Positions 45,422 through 53,898 of a DNA stretch of 64,000 nucleotides are shown here, in pieces. The position numbers and the translations under genes are program-made. Position 1 is the first letter of the stretch. Each line of letters opens with the position of its first letter. Origin of the DNA: Eubacterium uniforme (GTDB lineage Bacteria; Bacillota; Clostridia; Lachnospirales; Lachnospiraceae); assembly GCF_900167115.1 (NCBI RefSeq), contig NZ_FUXZ01000005.1, positions 124,001-188,000 on the forward strand, read 5' to 3'. The notes under the pieces were generated by a model. It made no database searches. It worked only from the letters and a program-made list of their open reading frames with translations, and was not told the origin of the DNA.

Positions 45422-46706
45422 GAAAAAAATTAATAAAGAATCTTTTAAATTTGATTTAAAAAGAGATTTTTATATGTATGTACTATATCAAATCTTTTTC
45501 TTTTTCTTATTATGTTTTTACGTTACTATCTTAGATCCAGATAAATCAAGATCTTGGTGGGACAGTAGTGGTAGAAGAGTTACACTTGAATATACTTCTG
45601 TAGTATTTACAAAAATAAAAGGTCTAAGTAATTGGTATGAATATTTATGCTTTAAAGATTTGTTTGATTTATTTGCTTCAGGAACGGTTAAATTATTCTT
45701 AATGCTTATTGCTGTACTTGAAACTGTTAGAGGTTATAAGTATTTAAATGATAAAAGTAAAGTTGACTTTTATTTTAGCAGACCTGAAAGTAGAACTTCT
45801 CAGTTTATAAGTAGATTAATAAGAAGTTTTATTATTGTTATAGGTGCATATACGATTGCTCAAATTCTGGGATTAGTTGTCTGTGGTGTTAAATTTGGCG
45901 GGAAGTTTGTTCCTGTTGTATTTGTTAATTTAATTCCAGTATATTTATTAAATATATATTATTATTTGGTTATATATTTACTAAGTGCAATTGCAGTTTT
46001 TTTAGCAGGTACAGGTTTTACTGCTTTGGTAAACATAGTTACCGTTCATATCGGACCATTAATATTTTCTGTTTCACTTGCAATTTTAGCAAGGTTTGGA
46101 AAAGAAGAATCTATACTTGAAAGTTTAATTATCCGTATTACAAAATCTCTTGAAAATATAATTGGTATAATAGTAACATTGTTTCCATTTACAGATTTTG
46201 TAATGTATGGAAGAGGGGCTCATGAAAAAGTTACAAAGTATCATTTGAGAAATATTCCTTCTGATGGAAGTATAGAAGGATGCAAAATAGCAACTGATTC
46301 ATATAGAAATATAACAGATATAACAGATATAAACGTGCCTTGTAGAATATTAATATATGTGGGTTTAATTATATTATTTTTATCAATTGCGATAAAAATT
46401 TACAATATGAGAAAAACTGAGAGAGCAGGAGAAGCATATACATTTAATTTAGTTATGTTCCCAATGGAATTATTTGCAGTTAGTATGGTTGGAATATATA
46501 GTATGGGATTTTTTGGTGGAATTACAAGAACTAATATTTCTAGTATAAGTGTAATATGTGGTTTGATTATTTCAGCTGTAGCTTACGGTTTTATAGAGTT
46601 TATATATTATGGAGATATAAAAGGCGGTTTTAAAGGAAAGGGATTATCTAGATTACTAATCATAAGTTTATGTTGGGTTATATTGGCAGTATGTTTTACT
46701 GTTTAG
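45396..46706 (+). CDS. ABC-2 type membrane protein of the YtrA-controlled transporter
   Basis: A 436-aa integral membrane protein. Hydrophobic segments lie near residues 25-43 (LYQIFFFFLLCFYVTIL), 92-107, 135-155, 170-200, 200-240, 255-275, 330-350, 368-390 and 395-435. The two segments KVDFYFSRPESRTSQFISRLI and the overlap with the ATPase gene identify it as the permease of the same transporter. ATG 45396 follows GGAGG at 45382-45386. A shared bidirectional terminator separates it from the convergent sigma-like gene. Confidence 0.82.
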   Translation: MNSKTLFTKKKINKESFKFDLKRDFYMYVLYQIFFFFLLCFYVTILDPDKSRSWWDSSGRRVTLEYTSVVFTKIKGLSNWYEYLCFKDLFDLFASGTVKLFLMLIAVLETVRGYKYLNDKSKVDFYFSRPESRTSQFISRLIRSFIIVIGAYTIAQILGLVVCGVKFGGKFVPVVFVNLIPVYLLNIYYYLVIYLLSAIAVFLAGTGFTALVNIVTVHIGPLIFSVSLAILARFGKEESILESLIIRITKSLENIIGIIVTLFPFTDFVMYGRGAHEKVTKYHLRNIPSDGSIEGCKIATDSYRNITDITDINVPCRILIYVGLIILFLSIAIKIYNMRKTERAGEAYTFNLVMFPMELFAVSMVGIYSMGFFGGITRTNISSISVICGLIISAVAYGFIEFIYYGDIKGGFKGKGLSRLLIISLCWVILAVCFTV

Positions 46707-46731
46707 TATGTGGTGTAAATGCTAATTATAG

Positions 46732-46770
46732 AAAAGCAGCTATAGGTCTTATGACCATAGCTGCTTTTTG
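46732..46770. terminator. bidirectional terminator between convergent genes
   Basis: AAAAGCAGCTATAGGTC-TTAT-GACCATAGCTGCTTTTT. Both strands end in T runs, so it can serve the ABC operon (+) and the sigma-like gene (-). Confidence 0.9.
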
Positions 46771-46779
46771 TGATTAATA

Positions 46780-47571
46780 TTATTTTCCTTCAGATTCTTC
46801 ATCTTTGTAAAGAGCCTTCATGGCTTCCTTTAACATAATTGCTATTTCATCTTCAGATAGATTCATTGCTTTTGCAAGAGCAGAAGTGCTTGGAGCTTTA
46901 TCATCATTAGTTAGCTCTTTTGATAATTCATCAAGTTTATTCATCTTGTTTGTGAAATCCTGATTATTTGAATAAATCATGCATTCCTCTTCAATGGCTC
47001 TTTCGATTGATTTCTTAATTGAATTTGTAATGTGGTTAATAAAACTTCCGCCAACATAAGTAGATACACCTTCAATAAGTCCCATATTACCTTCTGATAA
47101 AACATCTCCTGATGTTAAGCCCTTATTATCATAGTCAGCTGCGATAATTGAAACGAGTGAAAGGCATGAAGTAATAAGTTCATCTTTTGCATTAGCATCG
47201 CCATTAAGATAGCTTTCTGCAAGTTTTTCAATGTCTTCAGGAGTTTTTTCTCCAAGTTCTTTTAATTCGTTTAAATACATTTCAACGAATTTCTTTTCTT
47301 TATTGCTAGTAACAGTTTCAGGATAAACTGTATCATTTTTCTTATCTTCGTTTACATCAACAAATGATAACACATTTTCCTTAACTTCGTAGTTATTTAT
47401 TTTGATACCTTCAGATTCAAGATAAGCACAAATTTCATTAATTACAGTTTCGTTATCTTTAAAATCCTTAAAGGAATTTTTAATATCTTCAATTTCTAAC
47501 TTAAAATCATTGCCTTTTGCATACGCAATAAGTGATTGTAGGCTTTCTTTAAATATGTCCTGATTATCCAT
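46780..47571 (-). CDS. sigma-70-like protein lacking region 4
   Basis: A 263-aa acidic protein with parts of a sigma-70 factor. Residues about 1-70 resemble a region 1.1-like negatively charged helical domain. VEMYLNELKELGEKTPEDIEKLAESYLNGDANAKDELI matches region 1.2, LVSIIAADYDNKGLTSGDVLSEGNMGLIEGV region 2.1-2.2, and the truncated SFINHITNSIKKSIERAIEE region 2.3. Region 3-like KLDELSKELTNDDKAPSTSALAKAMNLSEDEIAIML follows, but region 4 (-35 recognition) is missing and the melting/-10 residues are poorly kept. It might act as an anti- or co-sigma factor, or as a regulator. Ribosome binding site AAAGGAG, promoter at 47604-47632. Confidence 0.75.
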   Translation of the reverse strand: MDNQDIFKESLQSLIAYAKGNDFKLEIEDIKNSFKDFKDNETVINEICAYLESEGIKINNYEVKENVLSFVDVNEDKKNDTVYPETVTSNKEKKFVEMYLNELKELGEKTPEDIEKLAESYLNGDANAKDELITSCLSLVSIIAADYDNKGLTSGDVLSEGNMGLIEGVSTYVGGSFINHITNSIKKSIERAIEEECMIYSNNQDFTNKMNKLDELSKELTNDDKAPSTSALAKAMNLSEDEIAIMLKEAMKALYKDEESEGK

Positions 47572-47603
47572 ATGTATAAATCTCCTTTGATAAAACTAAA
47601 ATT

Positions 47604-47632
47604 AGTATAATGAATTATTTGCTAAAAAACAA
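47604..47632 (-). promoter_or_regulatory. promoter of the sigma-like gene (minus strand)
   Basis: On the minus strand TTGTTT (47632-47627) and TATACT (47609-47604) are 17 bases apart, about 33 bases before the start codon. Confidence 0.65.
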
Positions 47633-47700
47633 GAGTAAAGTATAAACATGGTAATGGAGAATAGTTTATTATTTTTGAGATGATTGATTTACAGGAATAA

Positions 47701-47729
47701 TTGACTAGTTTACATAATTATGGTAAACT
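47701..47729 (+). promoter_or_regulatory. promoter of the TcaA-like gene
   Basis: TTGACT at 47701-47706 and TAAACT at 47724-47729, 17-base spacer. Confidence 0.65.
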
Positions 47730-47775
47730 ATTAGAGGTATTTTGATGTAAAAAGAGAGGAAGGCGAGTTTATTTA

Positions 47776-48942
47776 GTGAAAAAAATAATGAGAGCCATTG
47801 CGAAATCATCATTATTACAGAGTAGTATAAGAATGTTTATTATAGCGGCATGCATTATACTTGGTGGTTTCATAGCTATATATGAAAATAGATCGAATGC
47901 TAAAATTATTGCTAAAGAGTACTTTCAGTGTTACTTAAGAAGTGATTTTAAGGAAATGTATAAGTACGTGGACATCGAAGAAACAGATAATGTTAATTAC
48001 GAGATGTTTAAGAAGAAGTTGAAAAATGAAAAGACTCAAGTTACATTTACTGATTATACGGTTAGTAAGGCAGTTAAAAAGAAAGGATTTTCACTTGTAA
48101 CAGTAAGTTATACTAATGGTTATACTAACAAAAAGGAAAAACTAAGTATAAAGCTTGTTAAGAAAAGAGTTGCTAATAGTATATTCCCAAAGTGGAAAGT
48201 TTTATTAGATGATTCGATTGTTGAGAATGTTGAGTTTAAAACTGTAAGTGGTGAAAATTTTATGCTTGATGGTAAAAAACTTACACCTAAAGATAGCGTT
48301 ACTGAAAAAGATGATAGTGGTAATGAGATTAAATATGATATTTATAAGATAGATAAAATATTTAGTGGAGCGCATGATTGTTATGTAGACTCAACCTATA
48401 CAGAAAGTATTTTCAAAAAGAAGATAGAAAAAGATGGTGAGATAATAGATCTTAAAAATGAAAGTAGAACATTAAAAGATGAGTATAATCAGGGTCTTGA
48501 AAAAGACATTAATGATTTTATTGTAGCATTTTTTAATGCACAGAAAGATAAATCTGGGTATAAATCAGTAAGTGGTTATTTTTCAGATGGGGCACAGCAA
48601 GCCTTGAAGAATGAATATAAGAAAGTTAGAAAAATCCTTTATAAAAAAGATTTTGAAACAGATATAGACAGTTCACTATATGTAATTGATTCATTTGATT
48701 TATCGGATGTAAAGACGCATATTATTAATTTTAATTCAAAGGGAGAACTTGGACTAATAGCGAGATGTAGTTATAGTTTTTCAGTTAAATCTGATACTTC
48801 AAAGGATGATTTGAACTTTAGTAGTTATGTTAGTGAGTATGAAGGAAGTTATGATTGTGATTTCAATTTGCGTGTGCAATATGATGAAAACAATAAGAAA
48901 TATATTGTAACTTCGATTGAAATAACGAATAATGAAAAATAA
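47776..48942 (+). CDS. membrane-anchored extracellular protein, TcaA/YvbJ-like
   Basis: A 388-aa protein starting at GTG behind GAGAGGAAGGCGAG. One transmembrane helix (residues about 17-35) is followed by an extracellular part. Residues about 44-150 (IAKEYFQCYLRSDFKEMYKYVDI...) resemble the NTF2-like fold found at the N-terminus of some penicillin-binding proteins and TcaA-like proteins. A middle region has ENFMLDGKKLTPKDSVTEKDD, and a second NTF2-like stretch may cover about 255-385. No catalytic motif is present. It may take part in wall sensing or scaffolding. The gene overlaps or abuts the next one, depending on the start used there. Confidence 0.6.
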   Translation: MKKIMRAIAKSSLLQSSIRMFIIAACIILGGFIAIYENRSNAKIIAKEYFQCYLRSDFKEMYKYVDIEETDNVNYEMFKKKLKNEKTQVTFTDYTVSKAVKKKGFSLVTVSYTNGYTNKKEKLSIKLVKKRVANSIFPKWKVLLDDSIVENVEFKTVSGENFMLDGKKLTPKDSVTEKDDSGNEIKYDIYKIDKIFSGAHDCYVDSTYTESIFKKKIEKDGEIIDLKNESRTLKDEYNQGLEKDINDFIVAFFNAQKDKSGYKSVSGYFSDGAQQALKNEYKKVRKILYKKDFETDIDSSLYVIDSFDLSDVKTHIINFNSKGELGLIARCSYSFSVKSDTSKDDLNFSSYVSEYEGSYDCDFNLRVQYDENNKKYIVTSIEITNNEK

Positions 48943-48955
48943 TGGTGGTGATAAT

Positions 48956-50608
48956 TTGGCTAGGACTGTAATGGTTATTGGACACAAGAATCCAGATACA
49001 GATTCTATATGTTCAGCAATTAGTTATGCATATTTAAAGAATAAAATTAATAAAGATGAAGAAGTTGTTTATGAGGCTAAGAGAGCGGGACATATAAATG
49101 GAGAAACAGCTTATGTTTTAGACCATTTTAAGGCAGAACTACCTGAATATGTACCGGATGTTGCAACTCAGGTTAAGAATATTGAAATTAGAAAAACACC
49201 TGGTGTTGATAGAACAATTTCATTAAAAAAAGCCTGGATGATGATGAAGGAACTTGATGTTGTTACACTTCCAGTTGTAAGAAGTGGAAGACTTGAAGGT
49301 ATTATTACAACTGAAAGAATTGCTCAGTCATACATGGACGTATATGATAATGAAATTCTTTCAAGAGCACATACAAAGATTTCTAATATAGCAGAAACTC
49401 TTGATGGTGAAGTGGTTGTTGGAAATCCGGAAGAATATTATATTCATGGTAAAGTAATTGTAGGTGCTGCACATAAATGGTATCTTGAAGGAGAAATAAA
49501 CAAAGGTGATTTTGTTATATTAGCAAATAGAACTCAATCTCAGCTTCTTGCTGTTAAATCAGGAGCAGGAGTTTTAGCCGTATGTAATAACTCTGAACTT
49601 GAAGATGAAGTTATTAATTTAGCTAAGGAAAATGATTGTACAATTATAGTATCACCCCATGATGCATATACTGTAGCAAGATTAGTAAATCAAAGTATGC
49701 CTATAAGTTATTTTATGCATACAAGGAATATTGTTACATTTAAAACTGAGGATTATCTTGATGATATCAAGGAAATAATGGCAAAACAAAGATATAGAGA
49801 TTTTCCTATTGTTGATAATCATGGAATGTATGTTGGTATGATTTCTAGACGAAACTTGCTTGGTGCTAGAAAGAAGCAACTTATATTGGTGGATCATAAT
49901 GAAGGAGCTCAGGCGGTTGATAATATTTCTGATGCTGAGATTTTAGAAATAATTGATCATCACAGACTTGGAAGTGTTGAAACAGTTTCACCTGTATTTT
50001 TTAGAAATCAACCTTTAGGTTGTTGTGCTACAATTATTAAACAGATGTTTAATGAACAGGGAGTGAAGATTCCTAAGAAAATTGCAGGTTTATTATTATC
50101 AGCAATTATTTCTGATACGTTGATGTTTAGATCGCCAACATGTACAGAAATTGATAAGAGTGCAGCAGAAGACCTCGCTAAGATAGCAGGTTGTGATATA
50201 GAAAAATTAGCAACAGATATGTTTACTGCAGGAAGTAATCTTAAGAGTAAAACAGCGGAAGCTATATTCTATCAGGATTATAAGCAGTTTACAATTGATG
50301 GAGTTAAGTTTGGTATTGGACAGATATGTTCAATGAGTGAAGAAGAACTTGATGCGGTTAAAAATAGAATGCATGATTACATTGATAAAATTAGTAAGGG
50401 CTCTGGCCTTGATGCAATGTATTTTATGTTAACTAACATTTTGACAGAAGATACAAAACTTCTTTATGCAGGATCAAAGGCAGAGGATTTGATAGAAAGA
50501 GGTTATGAGATTAAATCTGATGGTGATACATTCTTACTCGAAGGTGTTGTTTCAAGAAAGAAACAGTTGTTGCCGCAGATTATGCTTGCAATAAAAGAAG
50601 AATTATAA
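48956..50608 (+). CDS. ppaC: manganese-dependent inorganic diphosphatase with CBS and DRTGG domains
   Basis: Family II pyrophosphatase (550 aa with this start) with regulatory insert. The DHH core begins GHKNPDTDSICSAISYAYLK. A CBS pair (residues about 70-130 and 245-300) flanks a DRTGG domain, with GMISRRNLLGARKKQLILVDHNE continuing into the DHH motif EIIDHHRLG and DHHA2 region at the end. The CBS pair binds adenine nucleotides and tunes activity in this group. TTG 48956 is preferred because GGTGG at 48944-48948 is the only ribosome binding site; ATG 48932 overlaps the previous gene and lacks one. The enzyme pulls biosynthetic reactions that release pyrophosphate. Confidence 0.9.
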   Translation: MARTVMVIGHKNPDTDSICSAISYAYLKNKINKDEEVVYEAKRAGHINGETAYVLDHFKAELPEYVPDVATQVKNIEIRKTPGVDRTISLKKAWMMMKELDVVTLPVVRSGRLEGIITTERIAQSYMDVYDNEILSRAHTKISNIAETLDGEVVVGNPEEYYIHGKVIVGAAHKWYLEGEINKGDFVILANRTQSQLLAVKSGAGVLAVCNNSELEDEVINLAKENDCTIIVSPHDAYTVARLVNQSMPISYFMHTRNIVTFKTEDYLDDIKEIMAKQRYRDFPIVDNHGMYVGMISRRNLLGARKKQLILVDHNEGAQAVDNISDAEILEIIDHHRLGSVETVSPVFFRNQPLGCCATIIKQMFNEQGVKIPKKIAGLLLSAIISDTLMFRSPTCTEIDKSAAEDLAKIAGCDIEKLATDMFTAGSNLKSKTAEAIFYQDYKQFTIDGVKFGIGQICSMSEEELDAVKNRMHDYIDKISKGSGLDAMYFMLTNILTEDTKLLYAGSKAEDLIERGYEIKSDGDTFLLEGVVSRKKQLLPQIMLAIKEEL

Positions 50609-50654
50609 ATAGTATACTAGATAGTAGTAATTTAATACTAAGTTAGAGGTAGAC

Positions 50655-51164
50655 ATGAAGGATAATATAGTTTTAATAGGAATGCCGGGAGTTGGAAAGA
50701 GTACAGTAGGGGTTATTTTAGCAAAAATATTAGGGTATAAATTTGTCGATGCTGATATTGTGATTCAGGAAGAAGAGGGATGCCTTTTAAAAGATATTAT
50801 TAAAAGAGATGGAGTTGAAGGTTTTATAGAGGTTGAAAACAGAGTTAATGCATCTCTAAATGTTAATAAGACAATTATAGCAACAGGAGGTAGTGTTGTT
50901 TATGGAAAGGAAGCCATGGAACACTTATCAAATATTGGTACAATTGTTTATTTAGAACTAGATTATGAAACATTAAACAAGAGATTAACTAATATTAAAA
51001 GCAGAGGTGTTGTTACAAAAAAAGGACAGGATCTTTTGGCTATATATGAAGAGCGAATTCCGTTATATGAAAAATATGCGGATATAACTATTAATGAATG
51101 TGGTCTTAATGTAGAAGAGACTATTGAAAAGATAGTTAAAGCTATGGAGGTTACCAATGTTTAA
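50655..51164 (+). CDS. aroK: shikimate kinase
   Basis: Shikimate kinase (169 aa) phosphorylates shikimate in aromatic amino acid synthesis. P-loop GMPGVGKSTVGVILAKILGYKFVDADIVI (residues 8-36) includes the substrate-binding Asp pair region, GGSVVYG is the shikimate-binding glycine motif, and the lid with RGVVTKKGQDLLAIYEERIPLYE carries the adenine-binding Arg. No other aro gene is adjacent. It overlaps the M23 peptidase gene by 8 bases, and that gene's GGAGG lies within aroK. Confidence 0.93.
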   Translation: MKDNIVLIGMPGVGKSTVGVILAKILGYKFVDADIVIQEEEGCLLKDIIKRDGVEGFIEVENRVNASLNVNKTIIATGGSVVYGKEAMEHLSNIGTIVYLELDYETLNKRLTNIKSRGVVTKKGQDLLAIYEERIPLYEKYADITINECGLNVEETIEKIVKAMEVTNV

Positions 51165-52626
51165 GATAACTAAGTATCATAAGAAAATGAAACTTGTGTA
51201 TATGGGCGCAGGATTGTGTACACTAGCATTTTTATTTTTAAATGAGGACTTTAAGGAATTTGATTTAAAAGAAAGATTAGATGGTTATTATGTTGTAAAA
51301 CTAAATAATCAAAAGATTGGCGTTGCTAAGGATGTAAGCGATATTGAGAAAATTGTTGATGATGCCAGAATGGAAATTACAAAGAATTCTGAAAACATCG
51401 TATTTATGAAGCCTGATGTTAAAATTGAAAAACAGAAGAAGGATGCTAATCAGACTGATAAGGCTACTATTAAGAAAAGAGCTGTAAAAGTTTTAGAGCA
51501 AAGTAAAATGCCTGTAAGTCAAAAGAAAGAAGCGTACATTCTTAATGTTGATGGGCATAGCATGATTCTTAATACAAAGGAAGAAGCTGTTGATGTTTTA
51601 AATAGAGTTAAGAGTCAGTATGATACAAATAATCAATATAATGTTACATTACAGGAAAACCCAACTCAGCATTTAGAAAGTTATAGCATAAGTGTTGATT
51701 CAGCTTCAGAGGAAACAGAAGGTGATTTGAAAGGGATGGCATTTGCTACAAATATGGAACTTATATCAACATATGCAAATGAAACTGACATTAAATCAAC
51801 TGATGAAGTATATACAGAACTTACAGAAGCTAAACCTACAATTCAGCGATATGAAGTTGCTCCTGGCGACTGTATATCAACTATAGCAAATGATCATGAT
51901 ATGTATGTTAAGGAATTTCTTGAAATTAATGAAGATTTAACTGAAGACAGTACAATCTATGTTGGTGACATGTTTAATATTATGGTTCCAAAGGCTGAAC
52001 TTTCCGTTTCTACAAAGAAACGAAGCAGCAGAAAGGAATACTATAGAGCTGAACCTAAGATTATTGAAGATGATTCAATGTATCAGGGAGAAGAAAAAAC
52101 CATTAGTAAGGGAAAAAAGGGATACAGATTAATTACTGTTGACACAACATATGTTGACGGTATGGAATCAACTCACGAGATTGTTGAAGAAGAAACAATT
52201 AAGGAAGCAGTACCAGCAGTTATAGCAAAGGGTACGGCAATTGCTCCATCTTTTATTAGACCTATTTCAGGTGGACATACTACTTCGGGGTTTGGATATA
52301 GAGCAGTATTCGGAGATTTTCATTTAGGACATGACTGGGGTATTCCAACGGGGACATCAGTATATGCAAGTTGTGGTGGTACAGTTCTTAGTGCTGGATG
52401 GAATGGATCGTATGGACTAAGCGTTCTTATACAGCATCCAGATGGTATCTGTACAAGATATGGTCACTTAAGTTCAATCTCGGTTTCTGCTGGCGATAAA
52501 GTCTCCCAGAAACAGCGTATTGGATTTAGTGGAAGTACAGGTAACAGTACAGGCCCACATCTTCACTTCGAAGTAATCGTAAATGGCCAGGTAGTAAACC
52601 CATTAAACTACGTATCGGAGTATTAA
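51157..52626 (+). CDS. LysM/G5/M23 cell-wall peptidase
   Basis: A 489-aa exported wall enzyme. A signal-anchor lies at residues about 12-30. After a spacer of about 200 residues come a LysM domain (YEVAPGDCISTIANDHDMYVKEFLEINEDL, residues about 231-272), a G5 domain (about 300-365, EMSTHEIVEEETIKE-type repeats) and a lysostaphin-type M23 domain (about 370-489). The metal site is intact: HLGHDWG (HxxxD), the catalytic region YGHLSSIS and HLHFE. Such enzymes cut peptidoglycan cross-links in growth, division or spore formation. The stop codon touches the outer arm of structured element copy 3. Confidence 0.94.
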   Translation: MFKITKYHKKMKLVYMGAGLCTLAFLFLNEDFKEFDLKERLDGYYVVKLNNQKIGVAKDVSDIEKIVDDARMEITKNSENIVFMKPDVKIEKQKKDANQTDKATIKKRAVKVLEQSKMPVSQKKEAYILNVDGHSMILNTKEEAVDVLNRVKSQYDTNNQYNVTLQENPTQHLESYSISVDSASEETEGDLKGMAFATNMELISTYANETDIKSTDEVYTELTEAKPTIQRYEVAPGDCISTIANDHDMYVKEFLEINEDLTEDSTIYVGDMFNIMVPKAELSVSTKKRSSRKEYYRAEPKIIEDDSMYQGEEKTISKGKKGYRLITVDTTYVDGMESTHEIVEEETIKEAVPAVIAKGTAIAPSFIRPISGGHTTSGFGYRAVFGDFHLGHDWGIPTGTSVYASCGGTVLSAGWNGSYGLSVLIQHPDGICTRYGHLSSISVSAGDKVSQKQRIGFSGSTGNSTGPHLHFEVIVNGQVVNPLNYVSEY

Positions 52627-53054
52627 ACCACCTTACGTGCCATATTAAACATCTATAGGTGTTTTGTGTACGCCCAGGCCCCCGCGAAGATATATTGTCT
52701 CTCTGTGACTCAGCTCTCGCACGGTGCGGGCTGCCCCTAGCGGAACTAAGCTCGTAAGCGATGATTGTGATGTTACATTTATCGGTAATTCGTATACCAT
52801 AAATGTTATATTGTAATAAAAAAAAGACAGGTAAATCAAATCTTGATATGAACATCAGATTCGATTTACCTGTCTTTTCCTATTACACATAACGCTTCGC
52901 GTTATGCGAATTACCAATATATATAACCAATCATCACTTACTTGCTAAGTACCGAGACCCGCAACGGTCCCATAGAGAAAATATATTCTTCGCGGGGGCC
53001 TGGGCGTACATAAATTTCTTGGAATAGATGTTTAATATTGGCATGTAAGGTGGT
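52626..53054 (-). ncRNA. candidate large structured RNA element, copy 3 (minus orientation)
   Basis: This 429-base copy lies in the opposite orientation to copies 1 and 2. Box B (complement) is at 52707-52732, the palindrome at 52888-52906 and box A (complement) at 52954-52973. The central hairpin has a different sequence from copies 1-2 (GACAGGTAAATC paired with GATTTACCTGTC, 52825-52876). The outer stem is the longest: TGTACGCCCAGGCCCCCGCG pairs with its complement ending at 53010, and a further segment (ACCACCTTACGTGCC, then ATTAAACATCTAT) pairs with ATAGATGTTTAATATTGGCA and TGTAAGGTGGT. The left arm starts at the peptidase stop codon, and the right arm ends at the araD -10 box. Confidence 0.75.
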
Positions 53055-53059
53055 ATAAT
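53031..53059 (+). promoter_or_regulatory. putative promoter of araD
   Basis: TTTAAT at 53031-53036 and TATAAT at 53054-53059, 17-base spacer. The -35 hexamer is poor. The whole -35 to -10 interval lies in the outer arm of structured element copy 3. Confidence 0.45.
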
Positions 53060-53136
53060 ATTGGTAGACGACTAATGGGTTTACTAGCTGGTTATGTATT
53101 GGGATTACGAAGGTTTTTACGAGAAGGAGGTAGCTT

Positions 53137-53814
53137 ATGTTAGATGAATTGAAAGAACAAGTATGTGATATGAATAAGAGACTTCAGAAGCTTGGGCTTG
53201 TTGAATTCACATGGGGTAATGCAAGTGCGCTTGATAAAGAGTCGGGACTAGTGGTTATTAAACCAAGTGGAGTTGAATATGATGAGTTGTCTCCTAAAAA
53301 GATGGTTGTATTAGATCTTGATGGAAATACGATAGATGGTATTTTGAAACCATCATCTGATACATATACACATTTGGAGGTGTATAAGGCATTTCCGGAT
53401 GTTAGGGCAGTGGTACACACTCATTCTGAATTTGCTACGGTTTGGGCTCAGGTTGGTAGAGCGATTCCTGCTTATGGTATTTCACAGTCGGATTTTTGTC
53501 TCGGAGATATACCATGTACGAAGCCACTTACTTCGGAAGAGATATATGGTGAGTTTGAAAAGAATGCGGGGTTAAGTATTGCGAGAGAATTTGCTGATAG
53601 AGATTATTTGTCAAGTCCAGGTGCTTTGCTTAGAAATCATGGTCCATTTGCCTGGGGTGAAACCATTGATGAAGCAATTAGAAATGCAGTTGTTATTGAG
53701 AGACTTGCAAAGATGGCTTATCTAACAGAGACACTTGATGGTGATTCAAATATTGCACCACAGGCTATGATAGATAAAAACTTCTTTAGAAAGCATTCTT
53801 ATCATAATAAGTAA
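53137..53814 (+). CDS. araD: L-ribulose-5-phosphate 4-epimerase
   Basis: Class II aldolase-family epimerase (225 aa) that turns L-ribulose 5-phosphate into D-xylulose 5-phosphate. Motifs: the phosphate-binding TWGNASALDKESGLVVIKPSGVEYDEL (residues about 25-52), the metal-binding histidines in VVHTHSEFATVWAQVG, and the third ligand in RNHGPFAWGETIDEA. The product feeds the transketolase encoded at 40-42 kb. No other arabinose genes are adjacent, so it may also work on ascorbate- or ulaF-type substrates. GAAGGAGGTAG precedes the ATG. Confidence 0.9.
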   Translation: MLDELKEQVCDMNKRLQKLGLVEFTWGNASALDKESGLVVIKPSGVEYDELSPKKMVVLDLDGNTIDGILKPSSDTYTHLEVYKAFPDVRAVVHTHSEFATVWAQVGRAIPAYGISQSDFCLGDIPCTKPLTSEEIYGEFEKNAGLSIAREFADRDYLSSPGALLRNHGPFAWGETIDEAIRNAVVIERLAKMAYLTETLDGDSNIAPQAMIDKNFFRKHSYHNK

Positions 53815-53837
53815 ATTAAATTATAAATATAGTATTT

Positions 53838-53873
53838 TTAAAGAGTTAGTAGTATTTTACAACTAACTCTTTA
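53838..53873 (+). terminator. terminator after araD
   Basis: TTAAAGAGTTAGT pairs with ACTAACTCTTTAA across an 11-base loop. Confidence 0.75.
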
Positions 53874-53898
53874 ATCTTTGAATAGATTGGAAAATATC

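Noticed and set aside
44119-46706. Calling the regulator/ABC operon a lantibiotic immunity system
   Set aside because: No lantibiotic precursor, modification or immunity peptide genes are nearby, and the substrate cannot be read from the sequence.
52526-52855. Minus-strand open frames of 109 and 64 codons
   Set aside because: They overlap the end of the M23 peptidase gene and structured element copy 3. The frames arise from the palindromes and show no protein family pattern or ribosome binding site.
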